Below, one piece after another: positions 52,067-60,282 of a stretch of 64,000 bases of DNA. This DNA comes from CAWBFD01 sp963788115 (GTDB lineage Bacteria; Actinomycetota; Thermoleophilia; Solirubrobacterales; 70-9), in assembly GCA_963788115.1 (NCBI GenBank), contig CAWBFD010000004.1, forward strand, positions 1,736,001 through 1,800,000. Reading direction: 5' to 3'. Position 1 is the stretch's first letter, and each line of letters opens with the position of its first letter. The notes beneath the pieces were generated by a model. The model had not been told where the DNA came from. It made no database searches and saw only the letters and a list, made by a program, of their open reading frames with translations. The translations under genes were made by a program, and so were the position numbers.

Positions 52067-53592
52067 CGAAGCTCCTCCACCGCGGCTCGGAGGCTAGCGC
52101 GATCCACGGGCCGTCCTGTCCTGGGCTCCCCCGGGCGCGGCAGGAGCACGAACCCCACCCCCTCCGAGGTGCGCTTCTTGTCGCGCTCGACCGCCGCCAC
52201 GACGTCGTCTGCCGTGATCGAGGGGTCGAGGCCCACCGGGAGGCCGCGCCCGTCGAGCAGCGCCTGGACCTCGGCGCGAAGCTGGTCCACGCCCGAGAGC
52301 CGAAGCGCGGCGAGCAGGCCGAGCCCGACCGCCTCGCCGTGGCGGTAGCGGCTGTAACCCGACGCGGCCTCGATCGCATGACCCACGGTGTGACCGAAAT
52401 TCAAAACTTCACGGCGACCGGAGTCGCGCTCGTCGGCCGCCACCACCTCGGCCTTGACCACGGCGCAGTCGAAGACGAAGGCCCCGAACTGGTCCGGGTC
52501 GAGGCCCTTGACCGTCCTGACCCGCTCCCAGAGCTCGCCGCCGGCGATCAGGGCGGTCTTCAGAAGCTCCGCGTAACCCGCCGCGAGCTCCGCGGCCGGG
52601 AGTGAGCGCAGGGCCGCGGTGTCGGCGATCACCCCCGCTGGCATGTGGTAGGCGCCGATGTAGTTCTTCCCCTCGGGGAGATCGACGCCGGTCTTCCCGC
52701 CGTACGCGGAGTCGACCTGGGCGACGAGCGTGGTCGGCACCTGCACTACGGGAACCCCGCGCTGATAGGTGGCCGCGCAGAACCCGGCGAGGTCGCCGAC
52801 AACGCCGCCGCCGAGCGCAACCAGGTGGTCGGAGCGAGTCACGCCCGCGGCCGCCAGGTCGCGCAGCACCCGCTCCGCCTCGCCGAGCGTCTTTGCCTGC
52901 TCCCCCGGCTCGATCTCGATCAGCCCCGCCAGCGGCTCGACCGCATCGCGGTAGAGCCCCGCGACGACTGAGTCGCTGACGCAGAACCGGCGGCCCAGGG
53001 CCGGCCAGGGCACCCGGCCGCCCACTCCCTGTCCCACCCACACCGGGTACTCGCCCGAGGCGCTCTCGGCCCATAGCAGCCGTGCGGGTCGGGCGCCGGG
53101 CAACCCCTGCAGCGCGTCCAGCGCGCGCGGCATGGCGTCGGCGGAGAGCAGCACGGCGTCGGCGAGCCGCTTGTAGATGGGCTCGCGCTCTCGGTAGAGG
53201 CGCTCGAAGTCCGCACGGTCGCGCGCGAGGGGGCGTTCCGACCCCTCGGCCCGCTCCCAGAGCACGTCGAGCGGCACCCGCAGCCAGACGACGGTGTGGG
53301 CCCGGAGCGCGTCGCGAACGCGATCGGACAGCACCCCCCCTCCCCCCAGGGCCACCGCCTCGTGCCCCTCGCCGAGCAGGCGCAGCGAGGTCTCCTCCTC
53401 CAGCCGACGGAACTCCTCCTCACCGCGGGTCTCGAAGAACTCCGCGATCGGCGTGCCGAGCTCCTCCTGGAGTAAGAGATCCGCGTCGACCCCGTCGAGG
53501 CCGGCCTCGCGCGCCGCGCGCAGGGCTCGCGACTTGCCGGCGCCCATGAAGCCGATGAGGACGAGCGCCGGCTTGTCGCCTACCGGCGCCAC
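52063..53592 (-). CDS. aroKB: Bifunctional shikimate kinase / 3-dehydroquinate synthase
   Basis: A 509-residue natural fusion of AroK (about 1-165) and AroB (about 175-509). The kinase part has Walker A GFMGAGKS (14-21), the shikimate-binding FFETRGEEEFRRLEEE, LGGGGVL and the lid RPLARDR. AroB has EPGEQAKTL, ALGGGVVGDLAGFCAATYQRGVPVVQVPTTLVAQVDSAYGGKTGVD, KAEVVAADERDSGRREVLNFGHTVGHAIE with the zinc ligands. The GTG start at 53592 overlaps the aroC 3' end by 13 bases. The fusion keeps two pathway steps in equal amounts. The longer upstream open frame overlaps aroC and is discarded. Confidence 0.95.
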   Translation of the reverse strand: MAPVGDKPALVLIGFMGAGKSRALRAAREAGLDGVDADLLLQEELGTPIAEFFETRGEEEFRRLEEETSLRLLGEGHEAVALGGGGVLSDRVRDALRAHTVVWLRVPLDVLWERAEGSERPLARDRADFERLYREREPIYKRLADAVLLSADAMPRALDALQGLPGARPARLLWAESASGEYPVWVGQGVGGRVPWPALGRRFCVSDSVVAGLYRDAVEPLAGLIEIEPGEQAKTLGEAERVLRDLAAAGVTRSDHLVALGGGVVGDLAGFCAATYQRGVPVVQVPTTLVAQVDSAYGGKTGVDLPEGKNYIGAYHMPAGVIADTAALRSLPAAELAAGYAELLKTALIAGGELWERVRTVKGLDPDQFGAFVFDCAVVKAEVVAADERDSGRREVLNFGHTVGHAIEAASGYSRYRHGEAVGLGLLAALRLSGVDQLRAEVQALLDGRGLPVGLDPSITADDVVAAVERDKKRTSEGVGFVLLPRPGEPRTGRPVDRASLRAAVEELR

Positions 53593-54746
53593 CCGATGCG
53601 CTCCTCGTAGGAGCGAAGTGCCCCGACGACGTCGTCGATGTGATCGCCGCCGAACTTCTCCCGGTAGCAGCGGGCCAGCACCAGCGCCACCATCGCCTCG
53701 CCGACGACGCCCGCGGCGGGCACCACTGCCGAGTCCGTGCGCTCGCGAAGCGCCTGCACGGGCTCCTTGGTCTCCGTGTCGACCGAGCGCAGCGGCTTGG
53801 TCAGGGTCGAGATCGGCTTCAGGGCAGCGCGAACCACGAGCGGCTCGCCGTTGGACATCCCCCCCTCGACCCCGCCCGCGCGGTTGGTCTCGCGGTGCCA
53901 GCCGCGCTCCTCGGACCAGAAGATCTCGTCGTGCGATTCCGAGCCCGGGCGTCCCGCGACCTCCCAGGCCTCGCCCACCGAGACCCCCTTCACGGCCTGG
54001 ATCGACACCAGGGCCTGCGCCAGGCGGGAGTCGAGGCGCTCCTCCCAGCTGGTGTAAGAGCCAACCCCCGGAACGAGCCCGAAGGCCCGCACCTCGAACA
54101 CCCCGCCGAGGCTCTCGTTCGCCTTGCGCAGCCGGTCGATCTCGGCGACCATGCGATCGGCGGCGTCGGCGTCCAGGCAACGGACCGGCGACGCGTCCAC
54201 CTCCGCGAAATCCTCCGGGCCGAGCTCCGGGGGCTCGGGCGCCCTGACCGAGCCGATCTGGATCACGTGGCTGTGGACGCTCACCCCAACCGCCCGCAAC
54301 AGCTCCTTGGCCAGCGCTCCGGCGGCCACCCGCGCGGCCGTCTCCCGTGCGCTGGCCCGCTCGAGCACGTTGCGCACGTCCGAGTGCCCGAACTTGAGCA
54401 GCCCGGCGAGGTCCGCATGGCCAGGCCGCGGCGTGTGCACCTCCTCGACCTCGGCCTCGACCGGCCAGGGGCTCATCCGCTCAGCCCAATTGGCGTAGTC
54501 GCGGTTGGCGACCAGAAGCGCCACCGGGCTGCCGAGCGTGACCCCGTGCCGCACGCCCGAGCGGATCTCGACTGAATCGCGCTCGATCTTCATCCGCCCG
54601 CCGCGACCGTGGCCGAGCTGACGGCGGGCCATGTCGGCGTCGAGCCGGCCCCGGTCGAGCTCGAGGCCAGCGGGCAGCCCCTCGACGATCGCCACGAGCC
54701 CGGGGCCGTGGGACTCTCCGGCGGTGGTGAAACCGAACGCGGACAT
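53580..54746 (-). CDS. aroC: Chorismate synthase
   Basis: A 388-residue FMN-dependent enzyme, last step of the shikimate pathway. Seen: FTTAGESHGPGLVAIVEGLPAG, RRQLGHGRGGRMKIERD, HADLAGLLKFGHSDVRNVLERASARETAARVAAGALAKELL, and the C-terminal GGVEGGMSNGEPLVVRAALKPISTL, RTDSAVVPAAGVVGEAMVALVLA. I start at ATG 54746 (MSAFGFTTAGESHG), the family's usual position. Overlap with aroKB suggests coupling. Confidence 0.96.
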   Translation of the reverse strand: MSAFGFTTAGESHGPGLVAIVEGLPAGLELDRGRLDADMARRQLGHGRGGRMKIERDSVEIRSGVRHGVTLGSPVALLVANRDYANWAERMSPWPVEAEVEEVHTPRPGHADLAGLLKFGHSDVRNVLERASARETAARVAAGALAKELLRAVGVSVHSHVIQIGSVRAPEPPELGPEDFAEVDASPVRCLDADAADRMVAEIDRLRKANESLGGVFEVRAFGLVPGVGSYTSWEERLDSRLAQALVSIQAVKGVSVGEAWEVAGRPGSESHDEIFWSEERGWHRETNRAGGVEGGMSNGEPLVVRAALKPISTLTKPLRSVDTETKEPVQALRERTDSAVVPAAGVVGEAMVALVLARCYREKFGGDHIDDVVGALRSYEERIGWRR

Positions 54747-54787
54747 TGGAGTCGAGAGGCTAAGTGGTCTCCTCGTAGTCTGCGCCC

Positions 54788-55225
54788 ATGGCACCCCGCC
54801 GCCTGTTGATCGTGCTCGTCGTCCTCCTCGCGATCTCTACCTTCGCCGCCCTGCTCGTACCACCGCAGGGCAACGATGGAGGCGAGGACGAGACGATCGG
54901 GTCGACCCCGACCGGCACCGAGGGCCGCCGGCCACAGCCCCGGGGTGTGCTCGTGCGGGCCTCGATCGACGCCGATAGGGCGAAGCCTCGGAGCGTGCAG
55001 CTCGAGGTCGGCGACCAGCTCTCGCTCGAGGTCAGGAGCCGGAATCCCGACCAGGTCGTGATCGCGGGCTTCGGGCTGATCGACGATGTGGAGCGCGACG
55101 CCCCCGCTCGCTTCAACCTGTTCGCGGATCGGACCGGACGCTTCGCGGTGCGCCTTCTCGACCGTCGCGAAACCGTCGGGCGAATCGTCATCGGTGCGCG
55201 GCGTCCTCACCGGGACGGAGGCTGA
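54788..55225 (+). CDS. Exported or membrane-anchored small beta-rich protein
   Basis: A 145-residue protein, the only plus-strand gene in the 50-64 kb block. Residues 4-24 form an N-terminal hydrophobic helix (RLLIVLVVLLAISTFAALLV) followed by a Gly/Thr/Pro-rich linker, then a beta-rich domain of about 85 residues (RSVQLEVGDQLSLEVRSRNPDQVVIAGFGLIDDV and DRTGRFAVRLLDRRETVGRIVI) with a cupredoxin-like strand order but without copper ligands visible. A TAGTCT -10 at 54776-54781 predicts a start at the A of ATG 54788, so it may be leaderless. Function unknown. Confidence 0.65.
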   Translation: MAPRRLLIVLVVLLAISTFAALLVPPQGNDGGEDETIGSTPTGTEGRRPQPRGVLVRASIDADRAKPRSVQLEVGDQLSLEVRSRNPDQVVIAGFGLIDDVERDAPARFNLFADRTGRFAVRLLDRRETVGRIVIGARRPHRDGG

Positions 55226-55227
55226 TG

Positions 55228-56061
55228 TCAGCCGGCCTCGCGCGCTGCCTGCCGCATGGCCTCGATCGGGGGTTCCGCACCGGTCCAGATCCGCAGCGAG
55301 GCGGCGCCCTGATGAACCAGGACCTCGAGCCCGTCGACGATGCGCGCGCCGCGGTCGCGAGCGACCCCGAGCAAGGCGGTCAAGCGGGGCCCGTAGACCA
55401 GATCCACCACCGTTTGATCGGCCCCGAATGAGTCCCGAGCGACGCGGAGCCACCTCAGCTCGGACGCGGCCGCCTCGGAGCGGCCGGCCCCCGTCTCCAT
55501 CCCGACGCTCGTGGTGTTCACGATGAGGTCGTAGGCCTCAGTCGCGAGGCGGCCGCTGTCGGGCTCCACAACCTCGGCGCCGAAGTCGGCGGCGAGCCGC
55601 ACGGCGCGGATCCGGGTGCGATTCCAGATCGAGACCTCGGCGCCGGCGTCGACCAGGGACCAGACCACGGCGCGGGCGGACCCACCGGCCCCCAGCACGA
55701 GCGCGCGCATTCCGGCCGGCGGTCGGCCCAGGGCCGCCAGGAACCCGGGGGCGTCGGTGTTGTCGGCCGCGATCCGGCCCTCCCGGAAGCTGAGCGTGTT
55801 CGCCGCGCCGATCGCCCGGGTGACCTCCGAGGCATCGTCGGCGAGCTCGAAGGCTGCGATCTTGTGCGGGAGGGTCACGTTGGCCCCGGCGAAGCCCTCC
55901 GCAGCCATCCCCCGAACGCGCGCCGCGAAGCGCTCGGGCGACACCTCGATCGCCTCGTAGGACCATTCGTCGCCGAGGCCGAGCTCGGCGAGCGCGGCGT
56001 TTTGCATCGCGGGGGAGCGCGAGTGCGCGATCGGCTGGCCGAGGACGGCGAGACGGGGCAA
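55228..56061 (-). CDS. aroE: Shikimate dehydrogenase
   Basis: A 277-residue NADPH-dependent enzyme reducing 3-dehydroshikimate. Seen: GQPIAHSRSPAMQNAAL (shikimate binding Ser), GANVTLPHKIAAFE with the catalytic Lys, NTDAPGF, LVLGAGGSARAVVWSL for cofactor binding, and NTTSVGM. Length normal. It converges with the plus-strand gene at 55225 with a gap of only two bases, so aroE is separated from aroC by that gene. Confidence 0.95.
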   Translation of the reverse strand: MPRLAVLGQPIAHSRSPAMQNAALAELGLGDEWSYEAIEVSPERFAARVRGMAAEGFAGANVTLPHKIAAFELADDASEVTRAIGAANTLSFREGRIAADNTDAPGFLAALGRPPAGMRALVLGAGGSARAVVWSLVDAGAEVSIWNRTRIRAVRLAADFGAEVVEPDSGRLATEAYDLIVNTTSVGMETGAGRSEAAASELRWLRVARDSFGADQTVVDLVYGPRLTALLGVARDRGARIVDGLEVLVHQGAASLRIWTGAEPPIEAMRQAAREAG

Positions 56062-56070
56062 GCTAACCGC

Positions 56071-57207
56071 TCAGCACTCGGTCGGTGACTGTCCGCCGGC
56101 CGCCTCACGCGCCGCGTCGTACTCGGCCTGGGCGTCGAAGAACTCCTCCTCGGTCTCGGCGAACACGTGCCCACAGGTGCCCGGCTTGACCACGTAGTAG
56201 AGGTAGTCGACCCTGGCCGGCTTCGCTGCCGCCTCGAGCGAGGCGAGTCCGGGGTTGCCGATCGGCCCGGGCGGCAGGCCGGGGTTCGTGTAGGTGTTGT
56301 AGGGGGTGTCTTCGTCAAGCCGCGAGGCGAGCAGGGGCTCGTCGTAGTTCTGGTCCTCGAAGCGGATCGTGGCGTCGATCTGCAACGGCATGTCGGCCGC
56401 GAGACGGTTGTAGACCACCGCGGCGACCAGGGGGCGCTCCTCGGCAACCGAGACCTCTCGCTCGATCATCGAGGCGATCTTGACCACGTCGTAATGGGTC
56501 AGGTTCTTCGATCGGGCGTAGCCCATGTCGATGCCGGCCATGTTCTGCTCGAACGCATCGAGCTGCTTCCGGACGAGGTCCCTCGCTGTATCGGTCCGGA
56601 AGAGCTCGTAGGTCGCCGGGAATAGGAAGCCCTCGAGGCTGTCGGCCCCGCGCGCCCCGAACTCGGCCAGGTTGAAGCCGCGGGGCGCGCTCCGGCTCGC
56701 CTTCATGTAGCTGCCCTCGATCCCGGCCTCCCTGGCGAGGGCGGCGGTCTGGCTTCGGTCGTAACCCTCCGGGATCGTCAGATCGAACGTCTTCAGCGGC
56801 TTGCTCGGGGCCGGTGCGGGCTCCTCCTCGCCGTTCCCGCGCTGAGCGATGACCACCACGACCACCGCAATGAACGCGAGGCAGGCGACGCCGAGCACCG
56901 CGGTCAAGCGGCGCAGGTAGATCTTGCCGCGCGGGGAGCGTGCCGGTGGGCGCCCCGAAGGCGGGTCGGGCGGAGGCGGAGGGGGCGGCGGCGAAGGGAG
57001 CCGCGGGCGATCCATGGTCACGGCCGCCCGATCGCCGTTGCCGCTCGGCGTGGACGCGGGCACCGCCCCGTCTCCCCCGAGGGTCTCGCGGTCGTGCGCC
57101 TCGACCGCCGCCTCGCGCTCGGCCCGCCGCCGCGCTCGCTCGGCCCGCCGCCGCGCTCGCTCGCGGGCCGCCTCCTCGTCGGCGATCGGGTCGAGCCAAT
57201 CATCCAT
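56071..57207 (-). CDS. mltG: Endolytic murein transglycosylase MltG
   Basis: A 378-residue membrane-bound lytic transglycosylase that ends nascent glycan strands. The cytosolic N-terminus is charged (a run of Glu/Arg/Ala, EAARERARRRAERARRRAERE) and then Pro-rich; a transmembrane helix lies at about 105-127 (LTAVLGVACLAFIAVVVVVIA); a LysM-like part (FDLTIPEGYDRSQTAALAREAGI) and the YceG catalytic segment follow (EGFLFPATYEL, VKIASMIEREVSVAEERPLVAAVVYNRL with the catalytic Glu, and PYNTYTNPGLPPGPIGNPGLASLEAA). ATG 57207 overlaps the ruvX end by 8 bases. Confidence 0.93.
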   Translation of the reverse strand: MDDWLDPIADEEAARERARRRAERARRRAEREAAVEAHDRETLGGDGAVPASTPSGNGDRAAVTMDRPRLPSPPPPPPPPDPPSGRPPARSPRGKIYLRRLTAVLGVACLAFIAVVVVVIAQRGNGEEEPAPAPSKPLKTFDLTIPEGYDRSQTAALAREAGIEGSYMKASRSAPRGFNLAEFGARGADSLEGFLFPATYELFRTDTARDLVRKQLDAFEQNMAGIDMGYARSKNLTHYDVVKIASMIEREVSVAEERPLVAAVVYNRLAADMPLQIDATIRFEDQNYDEPLLASRLDEDTPYNTYTNPGLPPGPIGNPGLASLEAAAKPARVDYLYYVVKPGTCGHVFAETEEEFFDAQAEYDAAREAAGGQSPTEC

Positions 57208-57604
57208 CGGAACCGCTCCCGGTCCGCGCGCGAGTCGCCAGATAGCTCTCGAGCAGATGGGCGGCCGCGAGGGCATCCGGCTCCGCCGCGGCCCCCTCCC
57301 GCCGCGAACGCTCCGCCAGCCTCGTGGTGAGGCGCTCGTCGTGGGTCTCCACGGGAACGTTCAATACCTTGCTCAGGCGATCCCCAAACTCCCGAGCCGT
57401 CGCCGCCTGCGTTCCCTCGGTCCCGTCGAGCGAGACGGGGAGGCCGACCACCACGAGCTCGGCGCCGTTGGCGAGCGCCATCCTCGCCACCTCGGCCGGA
57501 TCGGGCGGCTCGGCCAGCCCCAACGGCCGCACGACTGTCTCGCTGGGGTCGCAGATCGCCAGGCCGGCGCGCGCGCTTCCGTGGTCTACGGCGACGATTC
57601 GCAT
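57200..57604 (-). CDS. ruvX: Holliday junction resolvase RuvX/YqgF
   Basis: A 134-residue RNase H-fold protein of the YqgF family (also implicated in pre-16S rRNA 5' processing). Seen: RIVAVDHGSARAGLAICD with the first catalytic Asp, ELVVVGLPVSLDGTEGTQAATAREFGDRL, and VPVETHDERLTTRLAERSRR, then a C-terminal Asp region (PDALAAAHLLESYL). Usual position between alaS and mltG. Confidence 0.92.
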   Translation of the reverse strand: MRIVAVDHGSARAGLAICDPSETVVRPLGLAEPPDPAEVARMALANGAELVVVGLPVSLDGTEGTQAATAREFGDRLSKVLNVPVETHDERLTTRLAERSRREGAAAEPDALAAAHLLESYLATRARTGSGSDG

Positions 57605-57615
57605 CCCTCGAGGAC

Positions 57616-60252
57616 TTAGGCACCCAGGCTGCGCTCGATCGCCGAGCGGGCGGCCGCGAGGGCATCGTCGAGCTTGCCGGTGTCGCGCCCCCCCGCCTGG
57701 GCGAAGTTGTCGCGGCCGCCGCCCCCGCCCCCGACGAGGGCCGCGGCCTCGCGCACGATGTTCGCCGCGGAAAGGCCCCGCTCGACCGCCGCGTCGGCGA
57801 AACTCGCGACCAGCGACACCCGCCCGTCGCTGGTCCCGCCGAGTACCACCGCCGAGGGGCCCAGCTTCGACTTCACCCGATCGGCGAGCTCCTGCAGCGC
57901 GTGCTGGTCGCTGAGCCCGCTGCGCGCGGCCACCACCTTGATCCCACCGACGTCCGCCGCGGCCTCTGCCAGGGCCACAGCCTCCTCGCCGGCCTCGCGC
58001 CTCCCCGCCTCCGCCGCGGTGAGCTCCAGCTCGGCCAAGCGCTCGGCGGCGCGCCGAGCGGCGCCCACCGGATCCCGCCTCGAGCCCAGGAGCGCCCCCG
58101 CCTCCTCGAGGGCCGCGCTGCGCTCGCGGAACCAGTCAACCGCCGCGGGCCCCGTGAGCGCCTCAATCCGCCGCACGTTGGCCGCGCTCGAGCCCTCGGT
58201 GACGATCGTGAAGATGCCGACCTCGCCGGTGTTGGCGACGTGAGTTCCACCGCAGAGCTCGCGCGAGACGTCGGCGATCTCGATCACCCGCACCCACTCG
58301 CCGTACTTTTCGCCGAACAGCGCCATCGCCCCGATGGCCTCCGCCTCGGCCCGCTCCATCTGGAGGGGCCGCACCGGCCGGCTCGCCTTGACCCACTCGT
58401 TGACGCGATCCTCGATCGCGCCGATCTCCCCGCGGGTGAGCTGAGACCCATGGGTGAAGTCGAACCGGAGCTTGTCGGGGCGAACGGCGGATCCGGCCTG
58501 GCGAACGTGGGTGCCGAGGAGCTCCCGAAGCGCCGCGTGGAGCAGATGGGTCGCCGTATGGTTTCGCATGGTGGCGTGCCGCGTGGCGTGCTCGACCTCG
58601 GCCTCCACGCGGGTGCCTGGCTCGGGCGTCGCCGTGAGGCCCGCGGGGGCGAGCCGAATCGCCTGATCCTCGCCCACGCGGTAGACGTCGGCGACCGCGG
58701 CCGCGCCGCCCTCCCACCGGATCACGCCGGAATCGGCGACCTGTCCCCCGCCTTCGGCGTAGAAGGGGCTCTCCTCGAGCTTCACCACCACGGCGCCGTC
58801 GCCATCGTCCTCGAGCGCCCGCGCGGCGGCGACGCTGGTCTCCGCCCACAGCGACTCGTAGCCGACGAAGTCGGTCGCCGGGACCGAGGACACGAACTCG
58901 ATCACGGCGTCGTGGCGATCCTCCACAACCGGCTCCGCCCCGGTCCGGGCGCGGGCCCGTTGGCGCTCCATCAACACCTCGAAGCCCTCGTCGTCGACCG
59001 CGAACCCCTCCTCGGCGAGCAGCTCCTTGGTCAGGTCGTAGGGGAAGCCGTAGGTGTCATGGAGCCGAAAGGCGTCCTCCGCGTCGATCCACGAGGTGTT
59101 CGCCTCCCTGGCCTCGGCCACAAGCTGTGCGAGCAGCGCGGTGCCGCGGTCGAGGGTGCGGCCGAAGCTCTGTTCCTCGTCGTCGACCCAGCGGAGCACG
59201 TGCTCGCACTCGGCCGCGAGGTGCGGGTATGCATCCGCCATCAGCTCGATCGCGAGCTCGGCGAAGCGACCCAGATACGGCGGCTCCATGCCCAGCACGC
59301 GCCCCTGGTGGATCGCCCGGCGCATGATCCGGCGAAGGACGTAGCCGCGCTCCTCGTTCGACGGGACAACCCCGTCGGCGATCAGGTTGACCGCGCCCCG
59401 CGAATGGTCCGCGATGATCCGCATCGCGCGCGTCACCTTCGGCTCCGACCCGTACTCGGCGCCCGAGAGCTCCTCCGCCAGCTCGATCATCGGCGCGTAG
59501 GCGTCGGTGTCGAAAACCGAGTCGACGCCCTGCTGGATCACCGCCATGCGCTCGAGACCGAGGCCGGTGTCGATGTTTCGCTGCGGCAGATCGGTGAGCG
59601 AGCCATCCTCGTGCAGGTGGTAGGTCATGAACACGTGGTTCCAGTACTCGAGATAGCGGTCCGTGTCGTCGCCCGGGCGCACGTCGTCGTCGTCGAACTC
59701 GGGCCCCCGATCGAGGTACATCTCCGAGCACGGGCCGCAGGGCCCCGTCGGTCCGGCCTGCCAAAAGTTCTCGGCGGCCGGTAGCCGGACGATTCGCTCA
59801 TCGGGGACGCCCAGCGAGCGCCAGATCTCCTCCGACTCCTCGTCCGGCCCGAGCCCGAGCTCGTCGTCGCCCTCGAAGACGGTCACCCAGATCAGCTCCG
59901 GGTCGAAGCCGAAGCCGGTGACCGAGAGCTCCCAGCCGTACTCCATCGCCTCGGTCTTGAAGTAGTCGCCGAAGCTGAAGTTGCCGAGCATCTCGAAGTA
60001 GGTGAGGTGGCGCTTGGTTGTGCCGACGTTCTCGATGTCCGGCGTGCGGAAGACGCGCTGCGAGGACGTGAGCCGCCTGCTTGGCGGCTCCTCGAGACCC
60101 GCGAAGTAGGGCTTGAACGGCTGCATGCCGGCAATCGTGAGCAACGTCGAGGTGTCCTCGGGGGGTGGCACCAGGGAGGCGGAGGGCATGCGCAGGTGGC
60201 CCTTCTGCTCGAAGTAGGTGAGGAAGGTGTCGCGGATCTCGTCCGAGGTCAC
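57616..60252 (-). CDS. alaS: Alanyl-tRNA synthetase
   Basis: An 878-residue class II synthetase. Motifs: EIRDTFLTYFEQKGHLRMPSASLVP at the N-terminus, FKPYFAGLEEPPSRRLTSSQRVFRTPDIENVG, and RNIDTGLGLERMAVIQQGVDS. The editing domain has HTATHLLHAAL and CGGTHVANTGEVG (zinc ligands HxxxH and CxxxH), and a C-terminal DHHA1 domain follows with ...SALVGGGGGGRDNFAQAGG. It is complete and intact. It reads into ruvX with 11 bases between. Confidence 0.97.
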   Translation of the reverse strand: MTSDEIRDTFLTYFEQKGHLRMPSASLVPPPEDTSTLLTIAGMQPFKPYFAGLEEPPSRRLTSSQRVFRTPDIENVGTTKRHLTYFEMLGNFSFGDYFKTEAMEYGWELSVTGFGFDPELIWVTVFEGDDELGLGPDEESEEIWRSLGVPDERIVRLPAAENFWQAGPTGPCGPCSEMYLDRGPEFDDDDVRPGDDTDRYLEYWNHVFMTYHLHEDGSLTDLPQRNIDTGLGLERMAVIQQGVDSVFDTDAYAPMIELAEELSGAEYGSEPKVTRAMRIIADHSRGAVNLIADGVVPSNEERGYVLRRIMRRAIHQGRVLGMEPPYLGRFAELAIELMADAYPHLAAECEHVLRWVDDEEQSFGRTLDRGTALLAQLVAEAREANTSWIDAEDAFRLHDTYGFPYDLTKELLAEEGFAVDDEGFEVLMERQRARARTGAEPVVEDRHDAVIEFVSSVPATDFVGYESLWAETSVAAARALEDDGDGAVVVKLEESPFYAEGGGQVADSGVIRWEGGAAAVADVYRVGEDQAIRLAPAGLTATPEPGTRVEAEVEHATRHATMRNHTATHLLHAALRELLGTHVRQAGSAVRPDKLRFDFTHGSQLTRGEIGAIEDRVNEWVKASRPVRPLQMERAEAEAIGAMALFGEKYGEWVRVIEIADVSRELCGGTHVANTGEVGIFTIVTEGSSAANVRRIEALTGPAAVDWFRERSAALEEAGALLGSRRDPVGAARRAAERLAELELTAAEAGRREAGEEAVALAEAAADVGGIKVVAARSGLSDQHALQELADRVKSKLGPSAVVLGGTSDGRVSLVASFADAAVERGLSAANIVREAAALVGGGGGGRDNFAQAGGRDTGKLDDALAAARSAIERSLGA

Positions 60253-60282
60253 GGGGGACAGTCTAAGTAGCGGCTTCCGCGA

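Noticed and set aside
54788..55225. Cupredoxin with a copper site
   Set aside because: The fold suggestion rests on strand pattern only; no Cys-His-Met ligand set is visible.
57901..59784. 627-codon plus-strand open frame over alaS
   Set aside because: Antisense to a fully intact alaS with no domain-like sequence.
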